This document shows, piece after piece, positions 34,253 to 43,504 of a stretch of 64,000 nt of DNA. Where the stretch lies: positions 124,001 through 188,000 of the forward strand of contig PMYL01000054.1 in assembly GCA_003170825.1 (NCBI GenBank). Direction: 5' to 3'. Source of the DNA: Acidobacteriaceae bacterium. Its GTDB lineage: Bacteria > Acidobacteriota > Terriglobia > Terriglobales > Acidobacteriaceae. The notes below the pieces were generated by a model. It made no database searches and was not told the DNA's origin. It saw only the letters and a list, made by a program, of their open reading frames with translations. The position numbers were made by a program, and so were the translations under genes. The stretch's first letter is position 1; each line of letters begins with the position of its first letter.

Positions 34253-35924
34253 ACGTCGTTGCTCCCTCGGAGGCGCTGGTTACGCGGTCGACATATTTGC
34301 GGAAGACGCCGCGTGGCCAACGAAGGGCTGGCGGCGTGAAGCTTTTGAGCCGGGCCGCGATTTCTTCCTGGCTGACTTCGAGAGTCAGCTTGCGGTTGGG
34401 AATGTCGAAGTGAATGATGTCGCCCTCGCGGACGGCGGCGATGGGTCCGCCGACGAAGGCTTCGGGGGCGACGTGGCCGGCGGTGAAGCCGCGCGTTGCG
34501 CCGGAGAAACGGCCGTCGGTCAACAGGGCCACAGTGGCGCTGAGTTCCGCATTCGAGCTTATGGCGGCGGTGACTTGCAGCATCTCTCTCATGCCGGGAC
34601 CGCCCTTGGGGCCTTCATAACGGATGACGAGCACGTCGCCGGGCTTGATCTGAGCGGATTGAACGGCGGCGAAGCAGGCTTCTTCGGTGTCGAAGACGCG
34701 GGCGGGGCCGCGATGCTCGACGCGGTTGGCGGCGGCGACTTTCATCACGCAGCCTTCGGGGGCGAGGTTGCCTTTGAGGATGACGAGGCCGCCGGTGGGC
34801 TTGATGGGTTTGTCAAAGGTGTGAATGACGACCTGGCCGGGAGTTTCCACGGCGAGAGCGGCTTCTTCAGCAAGGGTTCGTCCGCTGATGGTTAGCGTGG
34901 AGCCGTCGGCGTGGCCGGCGTCGATGAGGCGCTTGGCGAGGAGGCGCGAACCGCCGGCAGCCTGATAGTCGGAGGCAACGAATTTACCGGCGGGAGTGAG
35001 GTCGCAGATGTAGGGCGTGCGCTTAGAGATGATGTCGAAGTCGTCGATGGAGAGGGGAATGCCGATCTCGCGGGCGATGGCGATGAGGTGAAGAACGGCA
35101 TTGGTGGAACCGCCGCTGGCGGCCACGCTGGCGATGGTGTTCTCGATGGATTTGCGGGTGATGATTTGCGAGGGGCGGCGATTGGCGCGGACGGCGTCCA
35201 TGAGAATGCGGCCGGCTTCGCGGGTGGCTTCGTGCTTGTCTTTGGAAGTGGCGGGGACGCCGGAGAGATAGATGGGTGCGATGCCCAGAATCTCCGCCGA
35301 CATGGCCATGGTGTTGGCGGTGAACTGGCCGCCACATGCGCCCGCGCCGGGACAGGCGTTGGCTTCAAGGGCTTCGAGGCCGGCGTCGTCGATGCGGCCT
35401 GCGGCGTGGGAGCCGATGCCCTCGAAGACATCCTGAATGGTGATGTCCACGCCGTTCAGTTTGCCGGGAGCGATGGATCCGCCGTAGAGCATGAGGCCGG
35501 GAATGTCGAGGCGGCAGAGGGCCATGATGATGCCGGGCATGTTCTTGTCGCAGCCGCCGATGCCGGCGAGGCCGTCGAAGAGGTTGCCGCGGGCGACTAA
35601 CTCAATGGAGTCGGCGATGACTTCGCGCGAGACCAGAGAGGCCTTCATGCCCTGCGTGCCCATGGTGATGCCGTCGGAGATAGTGATGGTGTTGAACTCC
35701 ATCGGCGTTCCGCCAGCCTCGCGAATCCCCTCCTTGAGGGCTTCGGCAATCTCGCGCAGATGCACGTTGCAGGTGCCGATCTCGGTCCAGGTGTTGGCGA
35801 TGCCGATGATGGGCTTGTGCAGATCGTCTTTGCTGTAACCGACGCCGCGCAGATAGGAACGCGCGGCGGCCCGGCTGGGGCCTTCGGTCATCGGGATGCT
35901 TTGGCGCTTGCCTTCGATGGTCAT
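34251..35924 (-). CDS. ilvD: Dihydroxy-acid dehydratase
   Basis: IlvD dehydrates the dihydroxy acids made by IlvC to the 2-keto acids, using an Fe-S cluster. The 557 residues contain GGCDKNMPGIIMA (cluster cysteine), NACPGAGACGGQFTANTMA (second cluster region) and the C-terminal DGRFSGATRGFTAGHVAPEA. Length and order are standard. It lies between leuD and ilvB on the same strand. Confidence 0.97.
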   Translation of the reverse strand: MTIEGKRQSIPMTEGPSRAAARSYLRGVGYSKDDLHKPIIGIANTWTEIGTCNVHLREIAEALKEGIREAGGTPMEFNTITISDGITMGTQGMKASLVSREVIADSIELVARGNLFDGLAGIGGCDKNMPGIIMALCRLDIPGLMLYGGSIAPGKLNGVDITIQDVFEGIGSHAAGRIDDAGLEALEANACPGAGACGGQFTANTMAMSAEILGIAPIYLSGVPATSKDKHEATREAGRILMDAVRANRRPSQIITRKSIENTIASVAASGGSTNAVLHLIAIAREIGIPLSIDDFDIISKRTPYICDLTPAGKFVASDYQAAGGSRLLAKRLIDAGHADGSTLTISGRTLAEEAALAVETPGQVVIHTFDKPIKPTGGLVILKGNLAPEGCVMKVAAANRVEHRGPARVFDTEEACFAAVQSAQIKPGDVLVIRYEGPKGGPGMREMLQVTAAISSNAELSATVALLTDGRFSGATRGFTAGHVAPEAFVGGPIAAVREGDIIHFDIPNRKLTLEVSQEEIAARLKSFTPPALRWPRGVFRKYVDRVTSASEGATT

Positions 35925-35957
35925 TGTGTTACGGAAACCTTTCCTTGCTGTGAGCTT

Positions 35958-36575
35958 CTAGCTGGCTTTTGCTTTCAGCCAGCCGGCTTGGTCGTGTTTG
36001 GCTTCGAATGTGTCCAGTGTCGCTTCGTGCCGGAGCGTGAGGCCAATATCGTCCAGTCCTTCAATGAGACAGAACTTGCGGAACGGGTCTACCTCGAAGG
36101 TTGCGTTGAAACCGAAGCTATCAGTCACGGTTTGATCTTCGAGCGAAACCGTGAGCTGGTAGTTCGGCAGCGTTTTGGCGTTGTGCAGCAGTTGCGCAAC
36201 CTGTTCTTCAGTCAGCCGGGCCAGCACGATGCCGTTCTTGCCGGCGTTGGAGAAGAAGATGTCGGCGAAGGTTGGAGCGATGACGGCGCGGAAGCCAAAG
36301 TCGTTCAGCGCCCAGGCGGCATGCTCGCGGCTGGAGCCGCAGGCGAAGTTCTTGCCTGCGATGAGAATTTGAGCGCCCTTGTAGCGCGGGTCGTTGAGGA
36401 CGAACGCGGGGTCGGGATCGCCGGCCGCATTGCGCCGCCAGTCGAAGAAAAGAAAATCGCCGTAGCCGGTGCGCTCGATGCGCTTGAGGAACTGCTTGGG
36501 AATGATCTGGTCGGTGTCGACGTTGGCGCGGTCGAGGGGCGCAGCCAGTGCGGTGAGTGTGCGAAAGGGTTCCAT
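35958..36575 (-). CDS. leuD: 3-isopropylmalate dehydratase small subunit
   Basis: LeuD forms the mobile swivel domain of isopropylmalate isomerase. The 205 residues show ANVDTDQIIPKQFLKRIERTG, AGKNFACGSSREHAAWAL and the C-terminal FRKFCLIEGLDDIGLTL, all typical. Its ATG shares one base with the leuC stop (TGATG), so translation is coupled in the order leuC to leuD and the subunits are made together. Confidence 0.97.
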   Translation of the reverse strand: MEPFRTLTALAAPLDRANVDTDQIIPKQFLKRIERTGYGDFLFFDWRRNAAGDPDPAFVLNDPRYKGAQILIAGKNFACGSSREHAAWALNDFGFRAVIAPTFADIFFSNAGKNGIVLARLTEEQVAQLLHNAKTLPNYQLTVSLEDQTVTDSFGFNATFEVDPFRKFCLIEGLDDIGLTLRHEATLDTFEAKHDQAGWLKAKAS

Positions 36576-37996
36576 CAGGCTTTTACCTCCCAGTTGCGAA
36601 TGTCGACGAAGTGGCCGGCAATAGCGGCTGCTGCGGCCATCTCGGGCGAGACCAGGTGGGTGCGTCCGCCGCGGCCCTGGCGGCCTTCAAAGTTGCGGTT
36701 GCTGGTGGAGGCGCAACGCTCGCCCGGCGCAAGAATGTCGGGATTCATGCCCAGGCACATGGAGCAGCCTGGTTCCCTCCAGTCGAATCCAGCCTCGCGG
36801 AAGACGCGGTCGAGGCCTTCGGATTCGGCTTGCGCCTTGACGGCTTGCGAGCCGGGAACGACCATGGCGCTGACATGCGTGGAGACCTTGTAACCGGAGG
36901 CGATGCGGGCGGCGGCGCGGAGGTCTTCCAGTCGGCCATTGGTGCAGGAGCCGATGAAGACGCGGTCGATAGACACATCTTCTAGAGGCGTGCCGGCCGT
37001 GAGTCCCATGTATTCGAGGGCGCGCTCGAGGCCCTTGCGCTCCTGCTCGTTGGGAGCGGCGGCGGGGTCGGGCACGGATGAGGTGATGGGCGCGACCATG
37101 CCGGGACTGGTACCCCAACTGACGTAGGGAACCAGCGTGGCGGCGTCGATGATGAGTTCGCGATCGAACTTTGCGCCGGGGTCGGTGGGGAGTTTGCTCC
37201 ACTCGGTCACGGCCTGGTCCCATGCATCGCCTGCGGGTGAGAAGCGGCGGCCTTTGAGGTAGGCGAAGGTGATTGCATCGGGAGCGATCATTCCCGCGCG
37301 GGCTCCGGCTTCGATGCTCATGTTGCAGACGGTCATGCGGCCTTCCATGGAGAGGGCGCGGATGGCCGAGCCGGCGTATTCTACGACGCAGCCGGTTGCG
37401 CCATCGGTGCCGATCTGCCCGATGATAGCGAGGATAATGTCCTTCGCCGTGACGCCGCGCGGCAGCTCGCCTTCGACGGCGATGCGGAAGGTCTTGGGCT
37501 TTGACTGGGGCAGCGTCTGCGTGGCGAGGACGTGCTCGACTTCGCTGGTGCCGATGCCGAACGCGAGCGCGCCAAGTGCGCCGTGGGTGCTGGTGTGCGA
37601 GTCGCCGCAGACGATGGTCATGCCGGGCTTCGTGATGCCAAGTTCGGGGCCGATGACGTGAACGATGCCTTGCTCGTGCGAGTTCACGTCGTAAAACTCG
37701 ACGCCGAATTCAGCGCAGTTTTGGCGCAGCGTGGCGATCTGCGTGGCGGCGATCTGGTCGATGATATGGAGGCGGCCTGCGATGGTGGTGGGCACGTTGT
37801 GGTCCACGGTGGCGATACAACGGTCGGAGCGGCGGACCTTGCGGCCGGCCACGCGCAGGCCTTCAAAGGCTTGCGGCGAGGTGACCTCGTGCAGCAGTTG
37901 CAGGTCGATGTAGAGCAGGGTTGGCTCGCCTTGCGGCTCGACCACCACGTGCTGCTGCCAGACCTTTTCGAATAGTGTCTTTGATTCGGTGCTCAT
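36575..37996 (-). CDS. leuC: 3-isopropylmalate dehydratase large subunit
   Basis: LeuC carries the 4Fe-4S cluster and converts 2-isopropylmalate to 3-isopropylmalate. Seen are [49 protein letters not shown] and the cluster segment [11 protein letters not shown]. From ATG 37996 ([13 protein letters not shown]) it has 473 residues, the family size; GGGAG lies seven bases upstream. The track's extra 18 N-terminal codons fall into the intergenic repeat. Confidence 0.97.
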   Translation of the reverse strand: MSTESKTLFEKVWQQHVVVEPQGEPTLLYIDLQLLHEVTSPQAFEGLRVAGRKVRRSDRCIATVDHNVPTTIAGRLHIIDQIAATQIATLRQNCAEFGVEFYDVNSHEQGIVHVIGPELGITKPGMTIVCGDSHTSTHGALGALAFGIGTSEVEHVLATQTLPQSKPKTFRIAVEGELPRGVTAKDIILAIIGQIGTDGATGCVVEYAGSAIRALSMEGRMTVCNMSIEAGARAGMIAPDAITFAYLKGRRFSPAGDAWDQAVTEWSKLPTDPGAKFDRELIIDAATLVPYVSWGTSPGMVAPITSSVPDPAAAPNEQERKGLERALEYMGLTAGTPLEDVSIDRVFIGSCTNGRLEDLRAAARIASGYKVSTHVSAMVVPGSQAVKAQAESEGLDRVFREAGFDWREPGCSMCLGMNPDILAPGERCASTSNRNFEGRQGRGGRTHLVSPEMAAAAAIAGHFVDIRNWEVKA

Positions 37997-38034
37997 GGAA
38001 CTCCCTGTGTTCAAAAGCTTGAGTGCTTGTATAT

Positions 38035-38080
38035 CCCACCCTAGCCGCAAAAGAAAAAACGCGGCGAGGGTGGGGCACCC
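38035..38080. repeat. Dispersed CCCACCCTAGCCGC hairpin repeat
   Basis: CCCACCCTAGCCGC and GCGGCGAGGGTGGG form a 14-bp stem with one mismatch (loop aaaagaaaaaac), followed by ggcaccc. A second, almost identical copy is at 46221; partial ones are at 15423 and 49784. Confidence 0.8.
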
Positions 38081-38096
38081 GGTTGGTTTGGAAAGC

Positions 38097-39188
38097 CTAC
38101 GCGGTCACGAGCAGTTCTTTCACGGTTTCGCGCACCTTTGCGCCCATCTCGCGGGTTCCGAGCACGGTCAATCCCTCGGGATTGGTGCGCGCCAGGTCTT
38201 GCGTGCGGAAGCCCCGTTCCAGCACCTTGCGGACAGCCTTGACGATCACGTCGGCCTCCGCATCGAGCCCGAACGTGTAGCGCAGAAGCATGGCTCCGGT
38301 CAGGATGGTGGCCAGCGGATTGGCGATGTTCTTGCCCGCATGTTTAGGCGCGGAGCCGTGGGCCGGCTCATACAGATTGATCTTGCCGCCGGCGGTCCCC
38401 GAGGGCAACATGCCCAGCGAGCCGGTGATCACCGAAGCCTCGTCAGTGAGAATGTCGCCGAATGTGTTCTCCGTGACCACCACGTCGAAGTCGCGCGGCC
38501 GCTTCATCAGGTGCATCGACATGGCGTCGACGAACTGGTGCTCCAACGTCACATCGGGAAACTCTTTGGCCACCTCGATCACCGTGTCGCGCCAAAGCTG
38601 CGAGACTTCAAGCACATTGGCCTTGTCGACGCTGGTGACCAGTTTGCGGCGCTTTTGGGCCAACTGGAAGGCGACGCGGGCGACGCGGGCCACTTCATCG
38701 CGCGTGTAGATCATGGTATTGAAAGCTACGCCCTTTTCCTTGTCCCACCCGCGGGGCTGGCCATAGTAGAGGCCGCCGAGCAGCTCGCGGACGAACATAA
38801 TATCCGTGCCGTCGACGATCTCGGGCCGCAGGGGGCTGTTGACCGTCAGCTCCTTGAAGGCAAAGACGGGGCGCAGGTTGGCGAAGCCGCCCAGAGCCGC
38901 GCGCAGTCCGAGCAGACCGGCCTCGGGGCGCTGGCTTGGAGGAAGAGAATTGAATTTGTCGTCGCCCACCGCGCCTAAAAAGACGGCTTCGGAGTCGAGA
39001 GCAGCGGCAACGGTGTCGGGAGGCAGAGGCGTTCCATCCCGCTCAATGGCCACACCGCCAATGCGCCGCTCGTCAAGATCCAGCGTGTGGCCGCTCATGG
39101 CCACTACTTCCTGCAATACGGCGATGGCTTGTTCGATGATTTCGGGGCCAATGCCGTCTCCGGGGGTAACGAGTACTTTCAACTTCAT
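38097..39188 (-). CDS. leuB: 3-isopropylmalate dehydrogenase
   Basis: LeuB oxidises and decarboxylates 3-isopropylmalate to 2-oxoisocaproate with NAD. The 363 residues (ATG 39188, AAGGAGA nine bases upstream) show [11 protein letters not shown], the substrate loop FRLLPERARPVF-like [32 protein letters not shown], and [14 protein letters not shown]. The track's extra N-terminus (44 codons) reads through the leuA gap and is not part of the protein. Confidence 0.97.
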   Translation of the reverse strand: MKLKVLVTPGDGIGPEIIEQAIAVLQEVVAMSGHTLDLDERRIGGVAIERDGTPLPPDTVAAALDSEAVFLGAVGDDKFNSLPPSQRPEAGLLGLRAALGGFANLRPVFAFKELTVNSPLRPEIVDGTDIMFVRELLGGLYYGQPRGWDKEKGVAFNTMIYTRDEVARVARVAFQLAQKRRKLVTSVDKANVLEVSQLWRDTVIEVAKEFPDVTLEHQFVDAMSMHLMKRPRDFDVVVTENTFGDILTDEASVITGSLGMLPSGTAGGKINLYEPAHGSAPKHAGKNIANPLATILTGAMLLRYTFGLDAEADVIVKAVRKVLERGFRTQDLARTNPEGLTVLGTREMGAKVRETVKELLVTA

Positions 39189-39264
39189 TCTTATCTCTCC
39201 TTGTTCTTCGGGTATAGGTTTCTTCTTGCCGCAGGCCTTCCGTTGGGACCGAGCCGAAGCCGGC

Positions 39265-40461
39265 TCAATCGAGTTCGGAGACCGGTTCGCGGCGTTTCTC
39301 TCGGATCTGGTCGGGCACAACGCCGATCAGATCCTGGTCGTAGATGTTCTTCTTGCGGTCGGCGAGGGCGACGAAGCGGTAGTAGGTATGTTGCAGCTCC
39401 TCGCGGGTGAGGGTGAAGCCGAGCTGCTCCAATCTGTGTCTAAGGGCGGCGCGGCCGGAGTGCTTGCCGAGGACGAGATGGGTTTTGGCGACGCCGACCA
39501 GCGCGGGGGTCATGATCTCGTAGCAGAGGGGGTTGGCCAACATGCCGTGCTGATGGATGCCGGACTCGTGGGCAAAGGCGTTGTCGCCGACGATGGCCTT
39601 GTTGGGCGAGGGGCGGAAGGTGATGATCTGGCCGAGGACCTGGCTGGTGGCGTAAAGATTTTCAAGCTTGATGTTGGTGGAGATGCCGAAGCGGTCGCCG
39701 CGGACATAGAGGGCGGCTGCGATCTCTTCGAGGGCGGCGTTACCGGCGCGTTCTCCGATGCCGTTGATGGTGCACTCGACCTGGCGCGCGCCGGCGGTGA
39801 TGGCGGCCAGCGAGTTGGCAACGGCGAGGCCCAGGTCGTCGTGACAATGCGAGGAGAGGACGATGCCTTCGGCGTCGATGGCCGGGACGCGCTCGCGGAC
39901 TTCAGCGAACATGCGGCCGTATTCTTCGGGGGTGGAGTAGCCGACGGTATCGGGCATGTTGATGGTGGTGGCACCGGCCTGGACGGCCACGCGAACCATT
40001 TCTACAAGAAAATCGCGATCGGAGCGGGTGGCATCCTCGGGGGAGAACTCGACATCGTCCACCAGCGAGCGGGCCAGGCGCACCGATTCGGCGGTGCGAT
40101 CCAGGGCCTCCTGGCGGCTCATCTTCAGCTTGTATTCCAGATGCAGATCGCTGGAGGCCAGGAAGACGTGGATGCGGGCGCGGTCAGCGAACTGCAGGGC
40201 GCGGCCGGCCATTTCAATATCTTCCGTCATGGCCCGAGCCAGCGAGGCGATGCGCGGCTTGCGGACGGCCTGGGTGATGGTGGCGATGGCCGCGAAGTCG
40301 CCCTCGGAGGCCATGGCGAAGCCGGCCTCGATGATGTCCACGCCCAGGTCCTCGAGGGCGTGGGCCATGGTGAGCTTTTCCTGCGTGGTCATGCTGCAGC
40401 CGGGCGACTGCTCGCCGTCGCGCAGCGTGGTGTCGAAGAAGACTACGTGATTCGAGGTCAT
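39265..40461 (-). CDS. leuA: 2-isopropylmalate synthase lacking the leucine-binding domain
   Basis: LeuA joins acetyl-CoA and 2-oxoisovalerate, the committed step of leucine synthesis. The TIM-barrel domain is complete: [17 protein letters not shown] at the N-terminus, [15 protein letters not shown], and [18 protein letters not shown], then [11 protein letters not shown] and HESGIHQHG. At 398 residues it ends soon after the accessory subdomain ([17 protein letters not shown]), so the ~120-residue LeuA dimer/regulatory domain is absent. Such short forms would escape leucine feedback; control may pass to the divergent LysR gene. ATG 40461 (MTSNHV) is used. Confidence 0.93.
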   Translation of the reverse strand: MTSNHVVFFDTTLRDGEQSPGCSMTTQEKLTMAHALEDLGVDIIEAGFAMASEGDFAAIATITQAVRKPRIASLARAMTEDIEMAGRALQFADRARIHVFLASSDLHLEYKLKMSRQEALDRTAESVRLARSLVDDVEFSPEDATRSDRDFLVEMVRVAVQAGATTINMPDTVGYSTPEEYGRMFAEVRERVPAIDAEGIVLSSHCHDDLGLAVANSLAAITAGARQVECTINGIGERAGNAALEEIAAALYVRGDRFGISTNIKLENLYATSQVLGQIITFRPSPNKAIVGDNAFAHESGIHQHGMLANPLCYEIMTPALVGVAKTHLVLGKHSGRAALRHRLEQLGFTLTREELQHTYYRFVALADRKKNIYDQDLIGVVPDQIREKRREPVSELD

Positions 40462-40534
40462 GAATTCGCCTGCCGGGAGGAGCTTCCTGCCAACACTGCA
40501 AGTGTCTCGCATAGGGCCGGTATAAGGCAAAGTT

Positions 40535-40570
40535 ATTCTTTTTGGGGAAGCGATTAGAATTGCTTATGAT
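40535..40570. promoter_or_regulatory. LysR-type dyad and promoter region between leuA and the regulator
   Basis: ATTCT (40535-40539) and AGAAT (40556-40560) form an interrupted dyad in the 126-bp divergent gap. A TATGAT box (40565-40570) fits the lysR -10. On the minus strand a TTATAC sequence near 40520 may be the leuA -10. This is a likely site for the LysR protein; assignment is inference. Confidence 0.45.
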
Positions 40571-40587
40571 GGATTTCGGAGGCGTAC

Positions 40588-41511
40588 ATGGAACTGAATC
40601 AACTGGAGACGTTTTTGGCGGTGGCGGAGGAGCGAAGCTTCTCGCGGGCGGCGGTGCGGCTGCACCGGACGCAGCCGGCGGTGAGCCAGGTGATCCGCAA
40701 ACTGGAAGCGGCGGTGGGCGAGACGCTGTTCGACCGGGCGGCGCGGGACGGGTCGCTGACGGCGGCGGGGATGCTGCTGCGCGACTATGCGCTGCGGCTG
40801 ATGGCGCTGCGGCGGGAGGCTACGAGCGCACTGGACGAGCTGAAGAACCTGGAGCGGGGGCGGCTGCAGCTGGCGGCGAACGAGTACACGTGCATGTACC
40901 TGCTGCCGGCGATCGACCAATTCCGGCGGGAGTTTCCGCATGTGAGCGTGACGGTGCACAGGATGCTGGCCTCGAAGATTCCCGAGGAACTGAGCCTGCG
41001 CACGTTCGAGATCGGGGTGATTTCGTTCCGGCCGGACCCGGCGCAGTTCCGCACTATCGCGGTGTATGGGGACAGCCTGGCGTTCATTGTGAGCCCCCAT
41101 CATCCGCTGGCGGGTGCGGAGCGGGTCTCCATCACCGACCTGGGGAAAGAGCTTTTTGTGGCCCACAACGTGGCCTCGCCGCTGCGGCGGAAGGTGATCG
41201 AGGCCTTTCAGCGCTACCGGACGCCGTTGAACATGGGCATCGAGCTGCCGACGATCGAAGCGATCAAGCGGTTTGTGGCAATGGGCAACGGGGTGGCGCT
41301 GGTTCCGCACCTGACGGTGGCGCGGGAGCTGGAGACCGGGGACCTGGTGCGGGTTCCGGTGGACGAACTGGAGATCAAACGCGTGCTGCGGCTGGTGCAC
41401 CGGCGGCAGGCCACGCTCTCCTATGCGGCCAGAGCCTTTTTGCGCACGGTGAGGACGCTGGCCAAGGAGCAGGGGCCGCCATTTTATTATCATGTGGAGC
41501 GGACAGGCTGA
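40588..41511 (+). CDS. LysR-family transcription regulator
   Basis: The 307 residues open with the winged helix-turn-helix MELNQLETFLAVAEERSFSRAAVRLHRTQPAVSQVIRKLE, followed by the periplasmic-binding-protein-like effector domain. It is transcribed away from leuA with 126 bp between, the classic layout for a LysR protein that controls its divergent neighbour, so a role in leucine or branched-chain pathway control is likely. The effector (for example 2-isopropylmalate, as for yeast Leu3 and some bacterial cases) cannot be read from sequence. GGAGG stands seven bases before the ATG. Confidence 0.88.
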   Translation: MELNQLETFLAVAEERSFSRAAVRLHRTQPAVSQVIRKLEAAVGETLFDRAARDGSLTAAGMLLRDYALRLMALRREATSALDELKNLERGRLQLAANEYTCMYLLPAIDQFRREFPHVSVTVHRMLASKIPEELSLRTFEIGVISFRPDPAQFRTIAVYGDSLAFIVSPHHPLAGAERVSITDLGKELFVAHNVASPLRRKVIEAFQRYRTPLNMGIELPTIEAIKRFVAMGNGVALVPHLTVARELETGDLVRVPVDELEIKRVLRLVHRRQATLSYAARAFLRTVRTLAKEQGPPFYYHVERTG

Positions 41512-41618
41512 GCGGGTGCGATCAAAGCGGACCGTGAGGGGTGTCTGGTCTGGTTGTTTGTGCGGGGCAAGCGCCCCTTTGGCTTCCGGTGCGTCTATAG
41601 CCTCAGATCATTCCGGTG

Positions 41619-41666
41619 CAATGGCCGGCGCAATGGCCGGCGCTATGGCTTGCGCGATGGCCGGGG
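41619..41666 (+). repeat. 12-bp tandem repeat (CAATGGCCGGCG)
   Basis: Four adjacent 12-bp units, two identical and two diverged, lie in the gap 41512-41798 upstream of the outer-membrane-protein gene. Read in one frame they would give AMAG repeats, but no gene with a ribosome site covers them. Confidence 0.7.
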
Positions 41667-41798
41667 CAGGGGGAATCCGGCACGGACCGGCCCGGCAAGT
41701 TACAATGCTGAGAGCGGGGCCCGGCTCGAGCCGGCGCGCCGGAATCGACAAGTTCGTTGCCAGCCGGAAGGTTGCGCAGTCGTGAGGTTCAGGACCGA

Positions 41799-42428
41799 AT
41801 GAAGAAGATCGCATTCATTGCATTTCTGCTATCCGTATGCGTGGCCGCAGGCCGCGCTCAGGAAAGCCGCCAGGACATCAGCATCAGCGGAATAGGGCTT
41901 ATTGAGCCGTTCATTGCCTCATCAACCGACGTACAGGTCCACTCGACCGCCGCCTATGGCGCGATGGCCGGCTACCGTTTCATGCTCACGCCCTCGAGCG
42001 CGCTCGAGGTCAACTACGGGATCACCTACCAGAACAAGATCAACTACTCCGCACCCAATATCGGTCCATACGGCATCACCATTCTGACCCGTACACAGGA
42101 GATATCGGCCGCCTACGTGCGCACGTTCCACTTCCGCAAATACAATCCGTTTGTCGAGGCAGGCCCGGGAGCGTTCATTTTCCTGCCCATCGTGAACAGC
42201 GGCACGAAGATCCTGGGCGCAAAGCAGCAGACCGAGGTCGGCGCCATGTACGGAGCCGGCATCGCCTATGAGATCAGCCCCAGCTTCGACATCCGCGCGG
42301 AGTTTCGGGGGTATGTCACCAAGGTGCCGACATTTGGCCAGACGTCGAGTAGTTCGGGCTACAACTTCTCCACCAACAAGTGGTACAACATCTACGTTCC
42401 GACGATCGGCGTGGCATATCACTTCTAG
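41799..42428 (+). CDS. Outer-membrane beta-barrel protein
   Basis: From ATG 41799 the 209 residues start with a signal peptide (KKIAFIAFLLSVCVAAGRAQ). The mature chain alternates polar and hydrophobic residues in barrel strands (GAMAGYRFMLTPSSALEVNYGITYQ, EISAAYVRTFHF, GAGIAYEISPSFDIRAEFRGYV) and ends with VGVAYHF-like GVAYHF; a terminal phenylalanine is the recognition signal for barrel insertion. It resembles OmpW/OmpA-N small barrels. Ligand or transport role unknown. A strong terminator follows. Confidence 0.8.
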   Translation: MKKIAFIAFLLSVCVAAGRAQESRQDISISGIGLIEPFIASSTDVQVHSTAAYGAMAGYRFMLTPSSALEVNYGITYQNKINYSAPNIGPYGITILTRTQEISAAYVRTFHFRKYNPFVEAGPGAFIFLPIVNSGTKILGAKQQTEVGAMYGAGIAYEISPSFDIRAEFRGYVTKVPTFGQTSSSSGYNFSTNKWYNIYVPTIGVAYHF

Positions 42429-42449
42429 AGCCAACGAGCATATAGGCTA

Positions 42450-42481
42450 AAAAGGGGACGGGCTGCAGCCCGTCCCCTTTT
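42450..42481. terminator. Bidirectional intrinsic terminator
   Basis: AAAAGGGGACGGGC/GCCCGTCCCCTTTT form a perfect 14-bp stem with a TGCA loop and U-tracts on both strands. It serves the barrel gene (plus) and pheA (minus). Confidence 0.9.
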
Positions 42482-42539
42482 GTTTCTGCCGTTCCTGCAA
42501 GATTCTGATGGAATGAGTTCCTGTCCGCCGGTTTTGGGA

Positions 42540-43373
42540 TCAGCCGGTTTTGGCTTCTTTGCGCGCTTCCCGGTAGCGGCCCAACTCCTTGACCATGGCG
42601 CAGTGGGGCGCGAGCGCCTCAAGGACGCGCGAACCCTCCTGGGAGGAGTGAATCTGGCAATCCACATAAAAGATGTACTCCCAGGGCTTGCCGTGGACGG
42701 GGCGGGACTCGATTTTGGTGAGGTTGGTGCCGATGGCGGAGAGTTCCGAGAGCGCGGCGACGAGCGATCCGGGACGATTTTCGACGGAAAAGGCGAGGCT
42801 GATCTTGTTGGACTGGGGATCGGGAACGGAGTCGCCGGCGCGGCGGACGAGGAAGAAACGGGTGAAGTTTTCCGGGTTGTCCTCGATGCCGGCCTGGAGG
42901 ATCTGCGCGCCATAAAAGTGCGCGGCCGCCTCGCTGGCGATGGCGGCGGCGTGGCGGTCGCGCAGTTCGACCAGTTGCTTGACGCTGCCGGCGGTGTCGT
43001 AGAAGGCGAAGGCCTCCATCCTGGAGTGAGCGGCAAGGAAGCGCCTGCACTGCGCCAGGGCTACAGGATGCGAGAAGACGCGGTCGATCTCGCCGATCGA
43101 GGCTCCGGAGATGGCGATGAGGTTGTGGCGGATGCGCAAGAGCGTCTCTGCCTCGACCTTCACATCATGGGCAAGCAGTAGGTCGAAGTGCTCAGAGACC
43201 GAGCCGGCCAGGCTGTTCTCGATGGGAATGACCGCAGCCTCGACGGTACCGTTGGCCAGCGCGGCAAAGGCGTCGGCGGAGAGCGAAAACGGCACGATAA
43301 CCGCGCCGGTGACGAGTTTCATCGCCGCTTCGTGGCTGAATGAGCCGGGTTCACCCTGGATCGCAATCTTCAT
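42540..43373 (-). CDS. pheA: Prephenate dehydratase
   Basis: PheA turns prephenate into phenylpyruvate, the last specific step to phenylalanine. The 277 residues have the PDT domain (MKIAIQGEPGSFSHEAAM, AVIPIENSLAGSVSEHFDLL, RRFLAAHSRMEAFAFYDTAGSVKQL with its TRF counterpart ENFTRFFLV) and a C-terminal ACT domain (KISLAFSVENRPGSLVAALSELSAIGTNLTKIESRP) that binds phenylalanine. There is no chorismate mutase domain. ATG 43373 fits the family start; the upstream TTG at 43508, which overlaps the ubiA stop, is an alternative. Confidence 0.93.
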   Translation of the reverse strand: MKIAIQGEPGSFSHEAAMKLVTGAVIVPFSLSADAFAALANGTVEAAVIPIENSLAGSVSEHFDLLLAHDVKVEAETLLRIRHNLIAISGASIGEIDRVFSHPVALAQCRRFLAAHSRMEAFAFYDTAGSVKQLVELRDRHAAAIASEAAAHFYGAQILQAGIEDNPENFTRFFLVRRAGDSVPDPQSNKISLAFSVENRPGSLVAALSELSAIGTNLTKIESRPVHGKPWEYIFYVDCQIHSSQEGSRVLEALAPHCAMVKELGRYREARKEAKTG

Positions 43374-43504
43374 GCCGATGGCTGGTTCTCCTGTGGATGG
43401 ATGCGGGGCGGACGCCGCAGTGGCGTCCTGCGTGGAGTGCTTTCTGGCACCATACCACAGCTCGATCGGTGTTTTCTCGCGGAATGGGCCGGAAGTCATG
43501 AGAT

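Noticed and set aside
38806-40557. 583-residue plus-strand ORF
   Set aside because: Antisense to leuA and leuB; both have complete motifs on the minus strand.
40462-40587. Leucine leader-peptide attenuator before leuA
   Set aside because: No short ORF with Leu, Ile or Val runs and no terminator hairpin is present in this gap.
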